Source: Maylandia zebra
Taxonomy: Eukaryota > Chordata > Actinopteri > Cichliformes > Cichlidae
Length of the DNA stretch: 64,000 nucleotides
Direction: 5' to 3'
Assembly (NCBI RefSeq): GCF_041146795.1
Contig: NC_135175.1
Location: 36,410,669 to 36,474,668, forward strand
Shown: piece after piece, positions 36,869 to 47,739 of the stretch
How the letters are laid out: every line of letters begins with the position of its first letter
How positions within the stretch are numbered: the first letter of the stretch is position 1
Made by a program: the position numbers and the translations under genes
The notes under the pieces: generated by a model
Database searches by the model: none
What the model saw: only the letters and a program-made list of their open reading frames with translations
What the model was told of the DNA's origin: nothing

Positions 36869-38637
36869 CTTAAGGACACTCACAGTGCAGGTTCTGAAAA
36901 ATCCAGAGACATCCTCACGCAGATAGACAGGAAGGGCGTGGAGAACGGTAGTGCGCTTGGTGTGGATATCATGGATTTCCTATTTCCAGATAAAAACAGA
37001 ATTGTATATACTGGTGAGTTTACTGAACAACAACAACAACAGTCAAATCAGAACATATGTCCACAAATAACCTGTTCACATCTTTAATACAGTCAGACAA
37101 ATAGCAAACACAAAGTGGAGTAATAGCAAAATTCAAAAAGCTCATTTAAATCATTGAACCTGTCCAATGTTCCACTGGTTCAACCTATGAAATGTGTAAC
37201 AATCTATTATTACCTGTTCATTGTGAATTCTTAGAATTTCAGCCAGGGCATCTGCTGTCTTCCCAGTTTTTGATGCCTTCTGTCTGAATAAGGTCATCAG
37301 ACGAGGAAGATGGCGGTCAAGTTCAGCGTAGAATGTATTGGGCAGGTTCTGATTTGTAATCCGCTGAAACTCTGCATACAACTACAGCAGAAGGACAATA
37401 CAGTTCAATTTGAAGAATCTCGCACATCTTTATAAAGCAGCAAAAAGTTGCCACATGAGTAAGAATTACAATTTTCATTTTAAAGAGAGCTGATCCATAT
37501 TACCTCAGACTCCATTTTTAGAGCAGGCCAGAGGTCCAAGAGCTCCTTCACTCCTTCACAACCCTAACCCTGCACATATAGTTTAAAATATAGCGTTTCT
37601 AACAAGCAAACGGCTTGAAAGCACTCTCACTGCAGACAGGCATCTCCGCTGTGTAACTGCAGGGACAACGGGCTTGTTTGGACCCAACTATTCTGAGTCA
37701 TGAGAGGGGGTTTAAAAATTTAGAGAGATTAAAACACTTTGTTTCATACTAGGCGACCGGGCGCCACCTCTAGAACAAGTAGTATCTAACTTTTTAAACA
37801 GCCTGCCACCCTCATTACAACAACTTAATGCTAGCTCTGCAAGCGCAAAGTTTCCTTCGGGGAGAGCAGCAAAGCACATAAAAAACACGGACCGACATTT
37901 CTGCTATTCTTTTCGACACGCACCCAAAATACAACTAAATATTCGTATTTTAACAATAAACTAATATCAACATTGAAAACTTAATGTAAGTCCAGTGATG
38001 GTAGTTGCTGCCGTTAGGTCCAACTTTCTCCAGTTGTCCGTGTTGCCTCTTTGGTGCTGTTCCCGCCCATATACCTTCACTTCTTCTGTGTTTCCTATTA
38101 ATGCTCATTAGCGCCGCCTTCCGCTTCTGAGGGTGAATCAGAAATTAACTCAGAATAAAAATTGATTCCTGCAGCTGCTCAACACTTACGGAAAAAATTA
38201 AAAATATATATGTAGGACACATTGATAAAACAATGAATATTAAAATAAATACATTTTGTCTTCCACTAATGCATTTAAGACAATTTGATTTTACTTATTT
38301 GGTGAAACACTTTGAGATTTTATTGTATTTTAGCATGTGCTACATAAATTAAGTTTATTATTAAATCCTACCTACTTGAAACAACAAAAATAACAGGACT
38401 TTACCATTCTTATGTGTCCTAACTTATCTGTGTTATGTTGTGCTTAAGTTATGATTTTAAGTGATGCTTACTTAATATAGAAATAGTTCAATTCAATCAA
38501 ATATTATTAGTTTCATTTACTCAAAAAGAAGAACATGTTACACGAACTTGACATATTTAAGTTAACAGAACTTTTAAAGACTTTGAGTATACACTACTTA
38601 ATCTATTTAATTACTTTGAACATTCGGGTTTACAGTG

Positions 38638-38890
38638 TACAGTATTAAACAAAACTGGGAAGTGATCTGAAATCTCAGAATCCTCAATGTCCGTGATGCA
38701 AATGTCCAGACCATAAGATCACGTATATGACCTTTTGTCTGAGTTGGTTTACACACAAGCCCTGCACCTCTGCCAGTGGTGGTATTATAAGACACCTCAA
38801 TAGTTTTGATCTGCAGCCCACGACCCCCACACAGGTTCAGCTCTCTCACCTCATTTTTAACCTACTGGACGTCAGGTCTTCTTAGACAAC
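38638..38890 (-). mobile_element. L2 LINE, split copy: piece 1 (endonuclease end)
   Basis: The minus strand encodes PTQTKGHIRDLMVW and a divergent continuation of the APE-type endonuclease domain, which leads into piece 2 once the 6.5-kb element is removed. The N-terminal endonuclease is missing. Confidence 0.7.
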
Positions 38891-41110
38891 ATTAACATCA
38901 AATCACTCGATCTGATCGTCTCTATCTAACTAATGTTTTCCACATTTATGATTTAATACAGGATTTAAACTTTAAAATCACATTTTCTTCTTTCCTGTAA
39001 AAGTGAAAACTCCATCACATGTGAACATTCAGTCACATATGATTACACTTCCTGTTTCATTTAGTGTATGTAACTCTTCTTCCATTAGATTTCATCAGCA
39101 CATTTTCCCTATTAATCCAGTTATTTACAAGTACTTTGTTTTTCTCTTTAAAGCTCTCTTGATCACAGTTTACTCAAAACTGTTTATTTTTATTAAACGA
39201 TAGATTTTATAAGTCAGACATTCAGAGATCAGTAGCTCCTGTGTGTTGCTCACTGCCTCCATCCAACAGTACATGACAAGTGTGACCCGCGGTTCATTTA
39301 CACCAAACATTCAAAGTGACTTAGTGCTAACTGCTATAATGAATGTCATATACAGACTAAACCAACATAAAATGTATTTACTGTCATATAAACATATTAT
39401 GTATATATATAAATATATATGATGTCACTGGATCACGACAGGAAAACATAAGAAAATAAGAGATTTGATATGTTACAATATGGAATATATTTACTAAATG
39501 AGGAAAATCACTGCGATGCTGCAATCAAAGGTGATCTACTTTCATTTATACACAAAGATGCAGTTCAGTAAGAGCCTGTGTGAGCTCAGGTGTCCTGCAT
39601 GAGTTTCTCTTTGAAAACGGAGGCTCTCCAGATAAAGGAAAGGTGCATGAATCAAAACCAATGTCCTTTTAATATATGAAATAACTCTGGTGACAGAAAT
39701 CATCCAGCACTGAGAAAAAGGCTTCTGAACACTGAGACCTGCATTATCAGTTTCGGGGCTTTTGCAACATTCACAGCAGCTCAGGTGAAAAAATACAGTC
39801 ACCACCCAGACAGGATGTGAACTTTAACACTTAAATACTCCAAGACAAGGCCGTGGGTGGCAATGTGTGGTTTGTTTAGAGCGCACTTCCAACTCAGTTC
39901 TCTGAAAAATACACGCTGTTTATTTCTTGTAAAAGTTAACCAAATATTTTCTTAGAACTAGACTCTCAGATGGAAATATTCACACATTTCATCAGACCAG
40001 CTTTAACATCACAAGTTCTTTTAACATCTTATATTTGCAAATGAAAACACAGCCACATAGAAGATATTTGTCTTTATTCATGTTGCTGCAGCCAAGTTGT
40101 AATTATTCTCTGATTTTATGGTCAAACTATGAGATTTTCCAAATGTGTGTGGAGTGACATGACCTTTCTCTGATGATCTAAATGTCGTGACCAAGAATCA
40201 TTCAGGATGAACAACGTGAACAGTCTGCCTCATAGTTCTCACAGGTGAGCGTCAGAATTACAGACACATTCTCATGTCTGTGGTCTCTGGCTAACTTTTC
40301 ATGCTCTCCATAAATGCAGGAATCTGCAGGTTTTATTAAAACTGTCACATCTCAACACTCAGTGCCAAAAACAGGGCTGATCCCTGTTTCATTTGATAAC
40401 TGCTTCATGTTAACAAATCCCGTTTTTTAAACCGTGATGTAGAACATGATCTCTCTCACTCTCTCGTTCTCTAAATAAAACCCAGCAAACTGGCAATCAC
40501 TTCTGAAAGATGGGAGTAGTTCACTCTTTATCAGCTGCAAGACTGTGTAGCGCTCGGATGTTTGCCCCAACCCCCAGCCTGCAGGCGTCTGACCTTTAAC
40601 CCTTGCTGCAATGTGTCCCTCTGAGGGCCTAGTGCAGTAGTAGTAGTAATAGTAGTAGTATTGTGCGACACACATGCACACAGGCTTAAAGAGACGTCAC
40701 TCTTATGGCTTGAAAATTGTGAAAAATTTTCAGATACTCACATCACAGTCCTGCTGCGAATTAGAAACACTGAAAGGTCAAAGGTCATTATTAAAAGAGT
40801 TTACACTTGAGTTTCAGCCTAGACACAGACTTGAAAGTGAATCAGAGATATATTTGGGGGAAAAAAACAGAAAAATAAATAATTAGAAAGAATAGTGCAC
40901 AAATAGAAAAGCCCAAAAACCAAACCTGTACAAGAGTGATTACTACTAATCTACAAATGGCTGCAATATGCAGAAAATACACTTAGACAATTTTGCATTG
41001 ATGCAATACTTAAATTAAGGCCGTCTGCACTTCAGTTAACTCTCTTTTTTCTAAAAAAAAAGAAAAAGAAAATGTAATTGTGGGGACATGGAGGGAAAAA
41101 ATGATATTAA
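38891..41110. other. Intron-like, nothing recognised
   Basis: AT-rich. A short TA-rich run (39395-39422) and a TAG/GTA trinucleotide run (40634-40662) are the only simple repeats. No exon recognised. Confidence 0.5.
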
Positions 41111-41111
41111 T

Positions 41112-41545
41112 GTGTTGTTGTGGTCCTGGGTCTTGGACCCCAAGACTTTTAAGTTCTGTCAAATATTTTCAGCTTAACTTTTGGGTTGTTTAGTTGTTTG
41201 TGGTGTTTTGAGTCTTGATTTCTTAGATGCTAATCCTCCTTTGGGTTGTCCATGTTTATGTTTTCAGGTTTTCTTAGTTCTAGTTTCATCACTTTTACTT
41301 CCCTTTACCTTTTTATCATTCAATTAGTTTCACTTGTTCCTTATTGTACTCCAGCTGTGTTCTTTCCCCCCCAGTAGCCTCCAGTATATTTAAAGCCTCC
41401 ATTTGCATGCGTTCACTGTTGTGTTGCACTGCTTGTTTCCTGCATGCCTGTGAGCTTTTCCCCATTTGATGCCACTTGGTGGATGATTTTTTTCTCTGTT
41501 ATGTGACTCTGCATTTTGGGTTTCCACTTTCCACCACACACAGGA
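41112..41545 (+). mobile_element. Possible degenerate LTR
   Basis: Architecture resembles the LTR at 36456: a CCAGCTGTGTTC motif, then TATATTTAAAGCC and a T-rich tail. The ends TGTGTTGTTGTGG and CCACCACACACA are roughly inverted, but no target duplication was found. Confidence 0.25.
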
Positions 41546-41683
41546 TATAAAGGCCTATCCACAAATTTGATCAAATCTATATAATAAATCATGTTGGCAC
41601 ACAGTATTTAGATTTCACATGAATTATTAGAAACCTGTATTATAAGTAAAGATGGGTGGGTTCAAATAGTCCCACCAACATAA

Positions 41684-42057
41684 ATTGAATTGAATTGAAA
41701 GCCTTTATTGTCACTATACATAGTGCAACGAGATTAGAAACAGCTCTATAAAAGTGCACATGTGCTTATAGCACATTATAAAAACTATACAATAATGTAA
41801 CTATACATTTACTATAAATATAAATACATAGTACAGTGCTGACAGAGACAGACAGTCAGAGAATTGATGATATTTCAGATATTTTGAGTTGAGTATGGTG
41901 ATGGCTTTTGGGGAGGAAGCTAAAGCGCCTGCCAGAGGGCAGTAGGTTGAAAAGATTGTAGCCGGGGTGGGTAGTGTCCTTTAAAATGTTTCTGGCCCTA
42001 CTAAGACAACGGGAGTTGTAGACGGCAGACAAGGAGGGCAGCGGGCAGCCAATGATT
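41684..42057 (-). mobile_element. Rex1/CR1-like LINE, 3' fragment
   Basis: The minus strand reads PSLSAVYNSRCLSRARNILK and HPGYNLFNLLPSGRRFSFLP, the extreme C-terminus of the RT protein, then a short 3' UTR ending in an AATTG tail at about 41684-41700. Severely 5'-truncated. Confidence 0.75.
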
Positions 42058-42206
42058 TAAATGATAAAGCAGACAGTATGAGCATGTGGTGTGAAATATC
42101 AGTTTAATGTGGTCATGTCAGAGCTACAATACAAAGAAAATCCAAAACTCAATTACTGTGAACTCACTGCGTGTCTGTGCCTCTCAGACTGATTGAAGTC
42201 CATAAG

Positions 42207-42331
42207 ATGATGATCGAGGAAGAGGAGGACAAAGCGAAGTCTGCAGGACTCTGCCGTCTGCCTGTGAAGAGTGACCGGTCCAAACATCAACCTACAGACT
42301 TCACCGATGAAGCTGGACCCTCAGACACAGA
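42207..42331 (+). CDS. NLR unit B, exon 1 (N-terminal repeat)
   Basis: First coding exon seen for unit B. An acceptor CTCTCAG ends at 42187 and the ATG is at 42207; a second ATG follows at once. It encodes an acidic start (MMIEEEEDK), then VKSDRSKHQPTDF and ends GPSDTE across the junction. Short KSDRS..F repeats, one per exon, are characteristic of the N-terminus of fish NLR-C proteins; their role is not established. It ends in phase 2 at a GTAAAA donor and joins 42962 in frame. Confidence 0.7.
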
Positions 42332-42961
42332 GTAAAATCACTGCTAGTAACTCGTCTCCAGGAATATCCAATCCATCCAGTTCTTAACTGCTCATCCAGT
42401 TTAGTCACAGATTGGCTGAGCCTCTATCAGCTGACTTGGATTTAAAAAATGAGCTATTCAGTGTGTTTCACAGAGCAGCTCATTGTTCTGCTTTACTTTA
42501 GCATAACTAATAATGCACGTTATCCATGTTATCATTTTAACTTCTACAGTATTTGAATTACTGAGATGTGTTGGGTATTGTGTTGTTTCTTGTTACATTT
42601 TGCTTATTAGTAGACTTCGCACTATATTATACCTTTACATTAATTTCACCTTTATGTAATGAATGATTGAAATAGTTTGTAAAATAAATAAAATTTAATC
42701 TTAAATGCTTGTATTTTTATATCTGATGTAGAACTGGTAAAAAGAGTTGACAATTAAAAACTTCACCTTTTCAAGAAATTACTTCTTTGCCATGAGCTAT
42801 GCACACTGCCCCAGTGGTATCTAAAGTATTTTACTGGGTATTGGTATTAAGTTAAAAATTCAAGTATGGTGAGAACTGCAATTTAGACCAATTTAAATGA
42901 CTTTCAACTGAGAATTTATTAATGTCTGATGACATATGAATAAACATATCTTTGTTTGCAG

Positions 42962-43069
42962 AAGTCAGAGGTCACAGGCTTCAGGGATCAGCTTTCTGTC
43001 TCAGAAGAGTGACCGGTCCATTGGTAAACCCCCAGACTTCAGAGAAGAACCTGGACCACTACACACAAA
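42962..43069 (+). CDS. NLR unit B, exon 2 (N-terminal repeat)
   Basis: 108 nt, phase 2 to phase 2, acceptor TTTGCAG, donor GTAAGA. It encodes SQRSQASGISFLSQKSDRSI then KPPDFREEPGPLHT, a second copy of the KSDRS repeat in exon 1. The symmetrical phase means the exon can be duplicated or skipped without changing frame. Downstream the intron carries a LINE and an LTR. Confidence 0.75.
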
Positions 43070-43214
43070 GTAAGAACCTGACCTGAACATTTAATCAAAT
43101 CTGTAGTGATGAAGAGGCATACATTATACTAATAGTAGCAATGCACTGATTGCAATTCCCATTTTCAGTTTTGTGTAAGTGTGACCTGCTGACATCAACT
43201 AACAAGTAAAAATC

Positions 43215-44945
43215 AAGGTTTGTTCATCCAGTAAGGGTTCCCAAAGCTAGTCCCCATCCCCCGGATTAACAAGGTCTGCATCAGCTGCCGCTCCTCGACT
43301 GTGCAAAATAGAGAGAGAAAAACATTATATACAGTAAGTAAGTAGATATATACAAAGAGGACATTATGCGCAATAAGTGAGTAAATTATATACATTAAGT
43401 TAAATAGAATAAAAAAATCTGGAAATTTACAGTTCAAAATGTACATTGTGTGAGTGGGGTGTTAAAGTGGCTTGTGCCGCAATGAAGTCAGAAGGATCAG
43501 GCATGAAATGGTCTTGCCAACGTTCAGCTGGAGGTGGTTGTCCTGGCACCTCAATGCCAGATTCTTCACTTCATCCATGTAGGCCGCCTCATCGTTGGTG
43601 GAGATGGCACCCAACACCACTGTGTCGTCAGCAAACTTCACAATGGTGTTGGAGCCATGGGTGGCCACACAGTCTGAAGTGTAGAGGGAGTAGAGCAGTG
43701 GCGAGAGGACACAGCCCTGTGGCGCTCCCGTGTTGATGGCGATGCTGTCAGAGACACACCTGCCCACCCTCACCACCTGAGTTCTGCCAGTGAGGAAGTC
43801 CAACACCCATGCACACAGACGGCTGTTGAGTCCCAGATCCCTCAGCTTTGTGAACAGTCTGCAGGGCACTATTGTGTTAAACGCTGAACTGTAATCAACA
43901 AACAGCATTCACACATAGTTACCCTGTTTCTTGTCCACGTGGCTGAGGGTGGTGTGCAGGATGTGGCGTCCTCCGTGGATTTGTTGGGTTGGTAGGCGAA
44001 CTGGAGCGGATCTGTGGTGTCTGGGATGGAGGAGGAGATGATGTTCTTCAACAGCCTCTCGAACACCTTCATTACTACTGAGGTCAGTGCAACTGGCCGG
44101 TAGTCGTTCAGGCATGAGGGCTTGCTGTTCTTGGGCACAGGGATGATGGTGGATCTCTTGAAGCATATGGGGACCACAGACTTCGCCAGGGACTCGTTGA
44201 AAATCAAAGTGAACACACCTGCTAGCTGGTCAGCACAGCAGCGCAGCAGACGGCCGGTGATGCCATCTGGTCCTGCTGCTTTCCTTGCGCTCACTCTCCT
44301 CAGCACAGCTCTGACGTCATGCTCTGCGATGCTGATTGCTGGTCTCTATTGTCAGGCAGTTGTTAGCAATTGTGTAGCAATTGTCCAAGATTCTGTCTCC
44401 CCTCATCGGACACATGACATGTTGATAAAAGTTCGGCATGAGATGTCCAAGGTTTGCTTTATTAAAGTCTCCTGCGGGTCCTTGTTTTGAAACGCACTCA
44501 GCACATCATGTAGTTCAGACAGAGCCATACCTGTGTTCACCTGGGGTGGGATGTAGACCACTGTGGCGATTAACGAGGTGAACTCGCGGGACAGGTAAAA
44601 AGGGCGACAGTTCATGCTCAGGTATTCCAGATGTGGCGAGCAGCCGCTGAAGAGAGTAGATATGCTCCTGACGTCGCGCCACTTTCTGTTTACCATGAAA
44701 CACACTTCTCCACCTTTGGTTTTGTTTGACTCTGCCGTTCTGTCCGCGCGGAGCACAGAGAGTGACTCCGATGGAATTTCTGCCCGATCCACCACGTTGG
44801 GGGTCAGCCATGTCTCAGTGAAGCACAGAATGTTGCAGTCCCTCATGTCTCGTTGGAAGGTGATTCTTGCCCTCAGATCGTCTAGTTTGTTCTCCAACAA
44901 TTCAACGTTAGCTAGCAGGATACTGGGCAGTGGTGCGCAGTGAGT
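43215..44945 (-). mobile_element. Rex1/CR1-like LINE with endonuclease and frameshifted RT
   Basis: Minus strand. 44900-44403 encodes APE-type endonuclease sequence (NILCFTETWLTPNVVDRAEI, then YIPPQVNTGMALSELHDVLS). 44306-43869 encodes the linker and RT fingers ([40 protein letters not shown]). 43908-43462 has [27 protein letters not shown] and the catalytic [10 protein letters not shown]. The last two frames overlap by a frameshift near 43890. Sequence between endonuclease and RT is deleted, and the C-terminal domain is lost. It lies in intron 2 of NLR unit B, antisense. Confidence 0.85.
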
Positions 44946-45207
44946 AAATATGTCGATTTATTCATAGTTTCATGCAACTGTCAAATTCTGTTTCTTTGAA
45001 AAATATTAAAATGCCATCTGCTTGTCTGTTCCAGCAGTCTGGCTCTATTCCATTTGAATGCAATAGGGACATAGTCTCTAGACTCTGAAATATTAGATAT
45101 GATTTAATGTCTTGCAACAGCGTCTGTGTTTCATAGTGCAACATGTGTTGCTATAGTGGACAATCAGGCATTTAGACAAGAAAAGCATGTAAGTTACTAA
45201 GAGAAAG

Positions 45208-45704
45208 TGTCACGATCTGGTACAGGGATTCAAACGCAGAGCGGTAAGGTATCTCCAAGGTGTAGTTTATTTACAGTGCAGTGCAATATATGTACAGTGA
45301 AGGGATCCAAAACTCCGGGGGAATCACAGGGTAACTCGCTCACGTCTTCTTCGCTCACACTCACACACTTTCCCGCAGCAGGGAGGTCGCAGGTCCGGGG
45401 GGGGGGGGGGGGGGGGAGATCTGAGGCAGACGAGAAGGCAGGTCACCAACTAATCACAAATCACGAATATGAAGCACAAGAGCTGTGAGAACACTAACGT
45501 TAGGGGTACAATCATCCAGCGACGAGAGGATCTGTGTTCCAGCCTCAAATAGTGCTCCCGGTGATGATGGGTGAGTGTTGTCAGGTGTGTGTGTGGGCCA
45601 AGGGCGGGAGCCCACAGTGAGCTCCGCCCAGGCAGAGAGGGAGAGAACAGAAACAGCAATTGTAGCCTTGTGGGGCCGACCGGGCAGGCACGGAGACCAT
45701 GACA
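45208..45704 (-). mobile_element. Solo LTR with 5-bp target duplication
   Basis: TGTCACGATC..CCATGACA ends, 497 bp, flanked by GAAAG on both sides (45203-45207, 45705-45709). The complement of AATAAAC at about 45265 places the LTR on the minus strand. It contains a run of about 21 G at 45397-45417. No internal region remains, so it arose by LTR recombination. Confidence 0.75.
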
Positions 45705-45709
45705 GAAAG

Positions 45710-46220
45710 AGACCGGCCCAGTCTAGACTGTATGGATAAGTGGGTTGGGGGGTGGGAGCTGTAGTGATTATGTATTTATCAAATCTGTCCATTGAGAAAA
45801 TCCAACAGTTATGTCTTTGTCCCAACTGCCCACCATGGTGTCTGCTGAGAGGTTTCCCCCCTCCTGCACCATTATTTTCTATAATAGCAACAGCTGTGTT
45901 CATGTATTGCTTGTTCAGTCCATTACTTTTCCTTAAAGCTTTCTTGAGATAGTTCTTGTAGTTTAAGATATTTTTACTTTGCAATGGTTGTCTGTGGTTG
46001 GTTATTATTATGCTTTAATACTAAACAGTCTGTGCAGTAGAATGTGAAGTTTACGGTTTTTGTAGGTAGTTTAAGCTGAGTAGTCATGTGGAGTTCTTCC
46101 ATTGGGGCAATTCTAGCCTTGAGTAAGTCTGCTTTTTATGGAAGAGATTTCTTAACAAAAATGGAATAGAAGATTTTTCCAGGATGGAGCAGGAGTAGCA
46201 GATTATAAAATGCTCTGTTT
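45710..46220. other. Intron of unit B, nothing recognised
   Basis: No exon or repeat identified. Confidence 0.45.
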
Positions 46221-46221
46221 A

Positions 46222-46345
46222 AGACAAGGCAAGGCAAGGCAAATTTATTTGTATAGCACAATTCAACAACAAGGTGATTCAAAGTGCTTTACAGAGACAT
46301 TAGAAACAAAAACAAATAAAAAGCATGATTTAAAATTGATTAAAA
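46222..46345 (-). mobile_element. LINE 3' tail fragment
   Basis: An AAGGC pentamer run followed by AAATTTATTTGTATAGCACA and GTGATTCAAAGTGCTTTACA is the reverse of a common fish LINE 3' end with a TTGCC tail. No coding sequence. Confidence 0.5.
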
Positions 46346-46539
46346 CAAGCAAACAAACAAACTAACTAAACACACACATAACTGTGCCACTCTATCTATG
46401 ACAAATCTCTTTAAATGTCTTCATGGTCTTCTACTGGTGATCCCCACCAGTTTTGGTGGCCTAATGACAGGAAGTAAGAGAACTGCTACTATCAGGTACT
46501 ATTAGGCGAACTAAAATGTATATGTAAAACAGTAAAGAC

Positions 46540-47030
46540 TATATACTGAATTCAAAATCCTGCTCCTCACATACAAGGTCTTAAATAATCAGGCCCCATC
46601 TTATCTTAATGACCTTGTAGTACCATATCACCCTATTAGAGCACTTCGCTCTCGCTCTGCAGGCCTACTTGTTGTTCCTAGAGTATTTAAAAGTAGAATG
46701 GGAGGCAGAGCCTTCAGTTTTCAGGCCCCTCTTCTGTGGAACCAGCTTCCAGTTTGGATTCAGGAGACAGACACTACCTCTACTTTCAAGATTAGGCTTC
46801 AAACTTTCCTTTTTGCTAAAGCATATAGTTAGGGCTGGACCAGGTGACCCTGAATCCTCCCTTAGTTATGCTGCAATAGGTGTAGACTGCCGGGGGATTC
46901 CCATGATGCATTGAGTTTTTCCTTTCCAGTCACCTTTCTCACTCACTATGTGTTAACAGACCTCTCTGCACTGAATCATACTTGTTATTAATCTCTGTCT
47001 CTTTTCCACAGCATGTCTTTATCCTGTCTT
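46540..47030 (+). mobile_element. L2 LINE, left half of a copy split by the RING segment
   Basis: Encodes the L2 RT C-terminus (VPYHPIRALRSRSAGLLVVP; MGGRAFSFQAPLLWNQLPVW), then the 3' UTR up to TTATCCTGTCTT. It matches 905-1321 of the copy at the window start closely. It lacks its own 3' end, which resumes at 47409. Confidence 0.85.
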
Positions 47031-47140
47031 GGCACTGTATAACCAAAAATCAGCTTGATGAATACTCTGTTGTGAAAAGTAGCTCAATTTTTATTATTCT
47101 CTGTGACCATAATTTTAGTGATAAAGAAATGTGTTCACAG

Positions 47141-47376
47141 AGAGAGGAAGAGGAGCGGTGTCTGTGAGGAGGAGCAGCTGTCCTGCTGTGCTTTGTGTCA
47201 GGATGTCCTGAAGGATCCAGTCTCTACCAGCTGTGGACACTGGTTCTGCAGACAGTGCATCTCCTCATACTGGGACCAGTCTGCTTCATCAGGAGACTCG
47301 TCCTGTCCCCAGTGTGGAGAAAGATCCAGAACCAGAGCTGGACTGCAGACAGCCAGTCAGAGCAGCTGTGTACAAA
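47141..47376 (+). CDS. NLR unit B, RING-finger exon
   Basis: 236 nt, acceptor TTCACAG, donor GTAAGA; the phases fit exon 2 upstream and the NACHT exon downstream. It encodes CALCQDVLKDP, TSCGHWFCRQCISSYW and SSCPQCGERS, the complete C3HC4 set of a RING finger. RING domains usually act as E3 ubiquitin ligases; some fish NLR-C proteins carry one before FISNA-NACHT. No zinc ligand is missing. The exon and about 100 bases of flank lie inside an L2 3' UTR (left half to 47030, right half from 47409), see findings. Confidence 0.85.
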
Positions 47377-47408
47377 GTAAGACTGAATATCTGTCTGCTG
47401 TTTCCCTT

Positions 47409-47662
47409 TCCTTCTCTCACCCCAACCAATCACAGCAGATGGCCCCGCCCCTCCCTGAGCCTGGTTCTGTCGGAGGTTTCTTCCTGTTAAAAGGGAGTTT
47501 TTCCTTCCCACTGTCGCCAAAGCGCTTGCTCATAAGGGGTCATATGGTGTTGGGTTTTTCTCTGTATCTATTATTGCAGGATCTACTGTACAATATAAAG
47601 CGCCTTGAGGTGACTGTTGTTGGGATTTGGCGCTGTATAAATAAAATAAAATTTAATTGAAT
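47409..47662 (+). mobile_element. L2 LINE, right half of the split copy
   Basis: Begins at CCTTCTCTCACCCC, the base that follows the end of the left half in the reference copy (1322), and continues to the family's 3' end with an AAATTTAATTGAATTG-type tail. It lies between the RING donor and the NACHT acceptor. Confidence 0.85.
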
Positions 47663-47739
47663 TGATGAACTCAATTCTGAAAACTGGACTTCTTGTGTTG
47701 TTCAGACATTGAAGAGTTTTCTTTCTGTTTTTCTTTCAG

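Larger units (their letters stand above)
34178..37565 (-). pseudogene. SAMD3-like multi-exon gene remnant inside the CACTG element
   Basis: Minus-strand exons in order: about 37565-37504 (KELLDLWPALKMES), 37381-37214 (FYAELDRHLPRLMTLFRQKA then GKTADALAEILRIHNEQ), 36979-36869 (LHALPVYLRED, cut by an LTR), and 35504-35411 plus 34396-34178 (DELELDGVEVALFTV; LSYPKAL in a shifted frame; stop TAG at 34178-34180). Most exons have usable splice sites. From memory this matches a multi-copy teleost protein annotated as SAM-domain protein 3-like; that name is tentative. The last exon is split by a hAT with an 8-bp duplication and contains indels, so the copy is dead. Confidence 0.6.
32136..38637 (-). 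mobile_element. 6.5-kb CACTG-ended DNA transposon (CACTA-like) with gene remnant
   Basis: The ends are inverted: CACTGTAAACCCGAA at 32136 and TTCGGGTTTACAGTG ending at 38637. A TA at each junction is the target duplication, since removing the element and one TA restores the LINE frame. CACTG..CAGTG ends with a 2-bp duplication suggest the EnSpm/CACTA superfamily. Both subterminal regions are rich in ACTCAA/AACTTA motifs. Inside are two hATs, an LTR and a minus-strand multi-exon SAMD3-like gene remnant. No transposase was recognised. Confidence 0.65.

Noticed and set aside
41112..41545. Confident LTR call
   Set aside because: Promoter-like layout is suggestive, but there is no target duplication or internal region; kept only as a low-confidence feature.
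45397..45417. Run of about 21 G (and about 16 G at 58527)
   Set aside because: Simple homopolymers inside mobile elements, also prone to assembly error; no function assigned.
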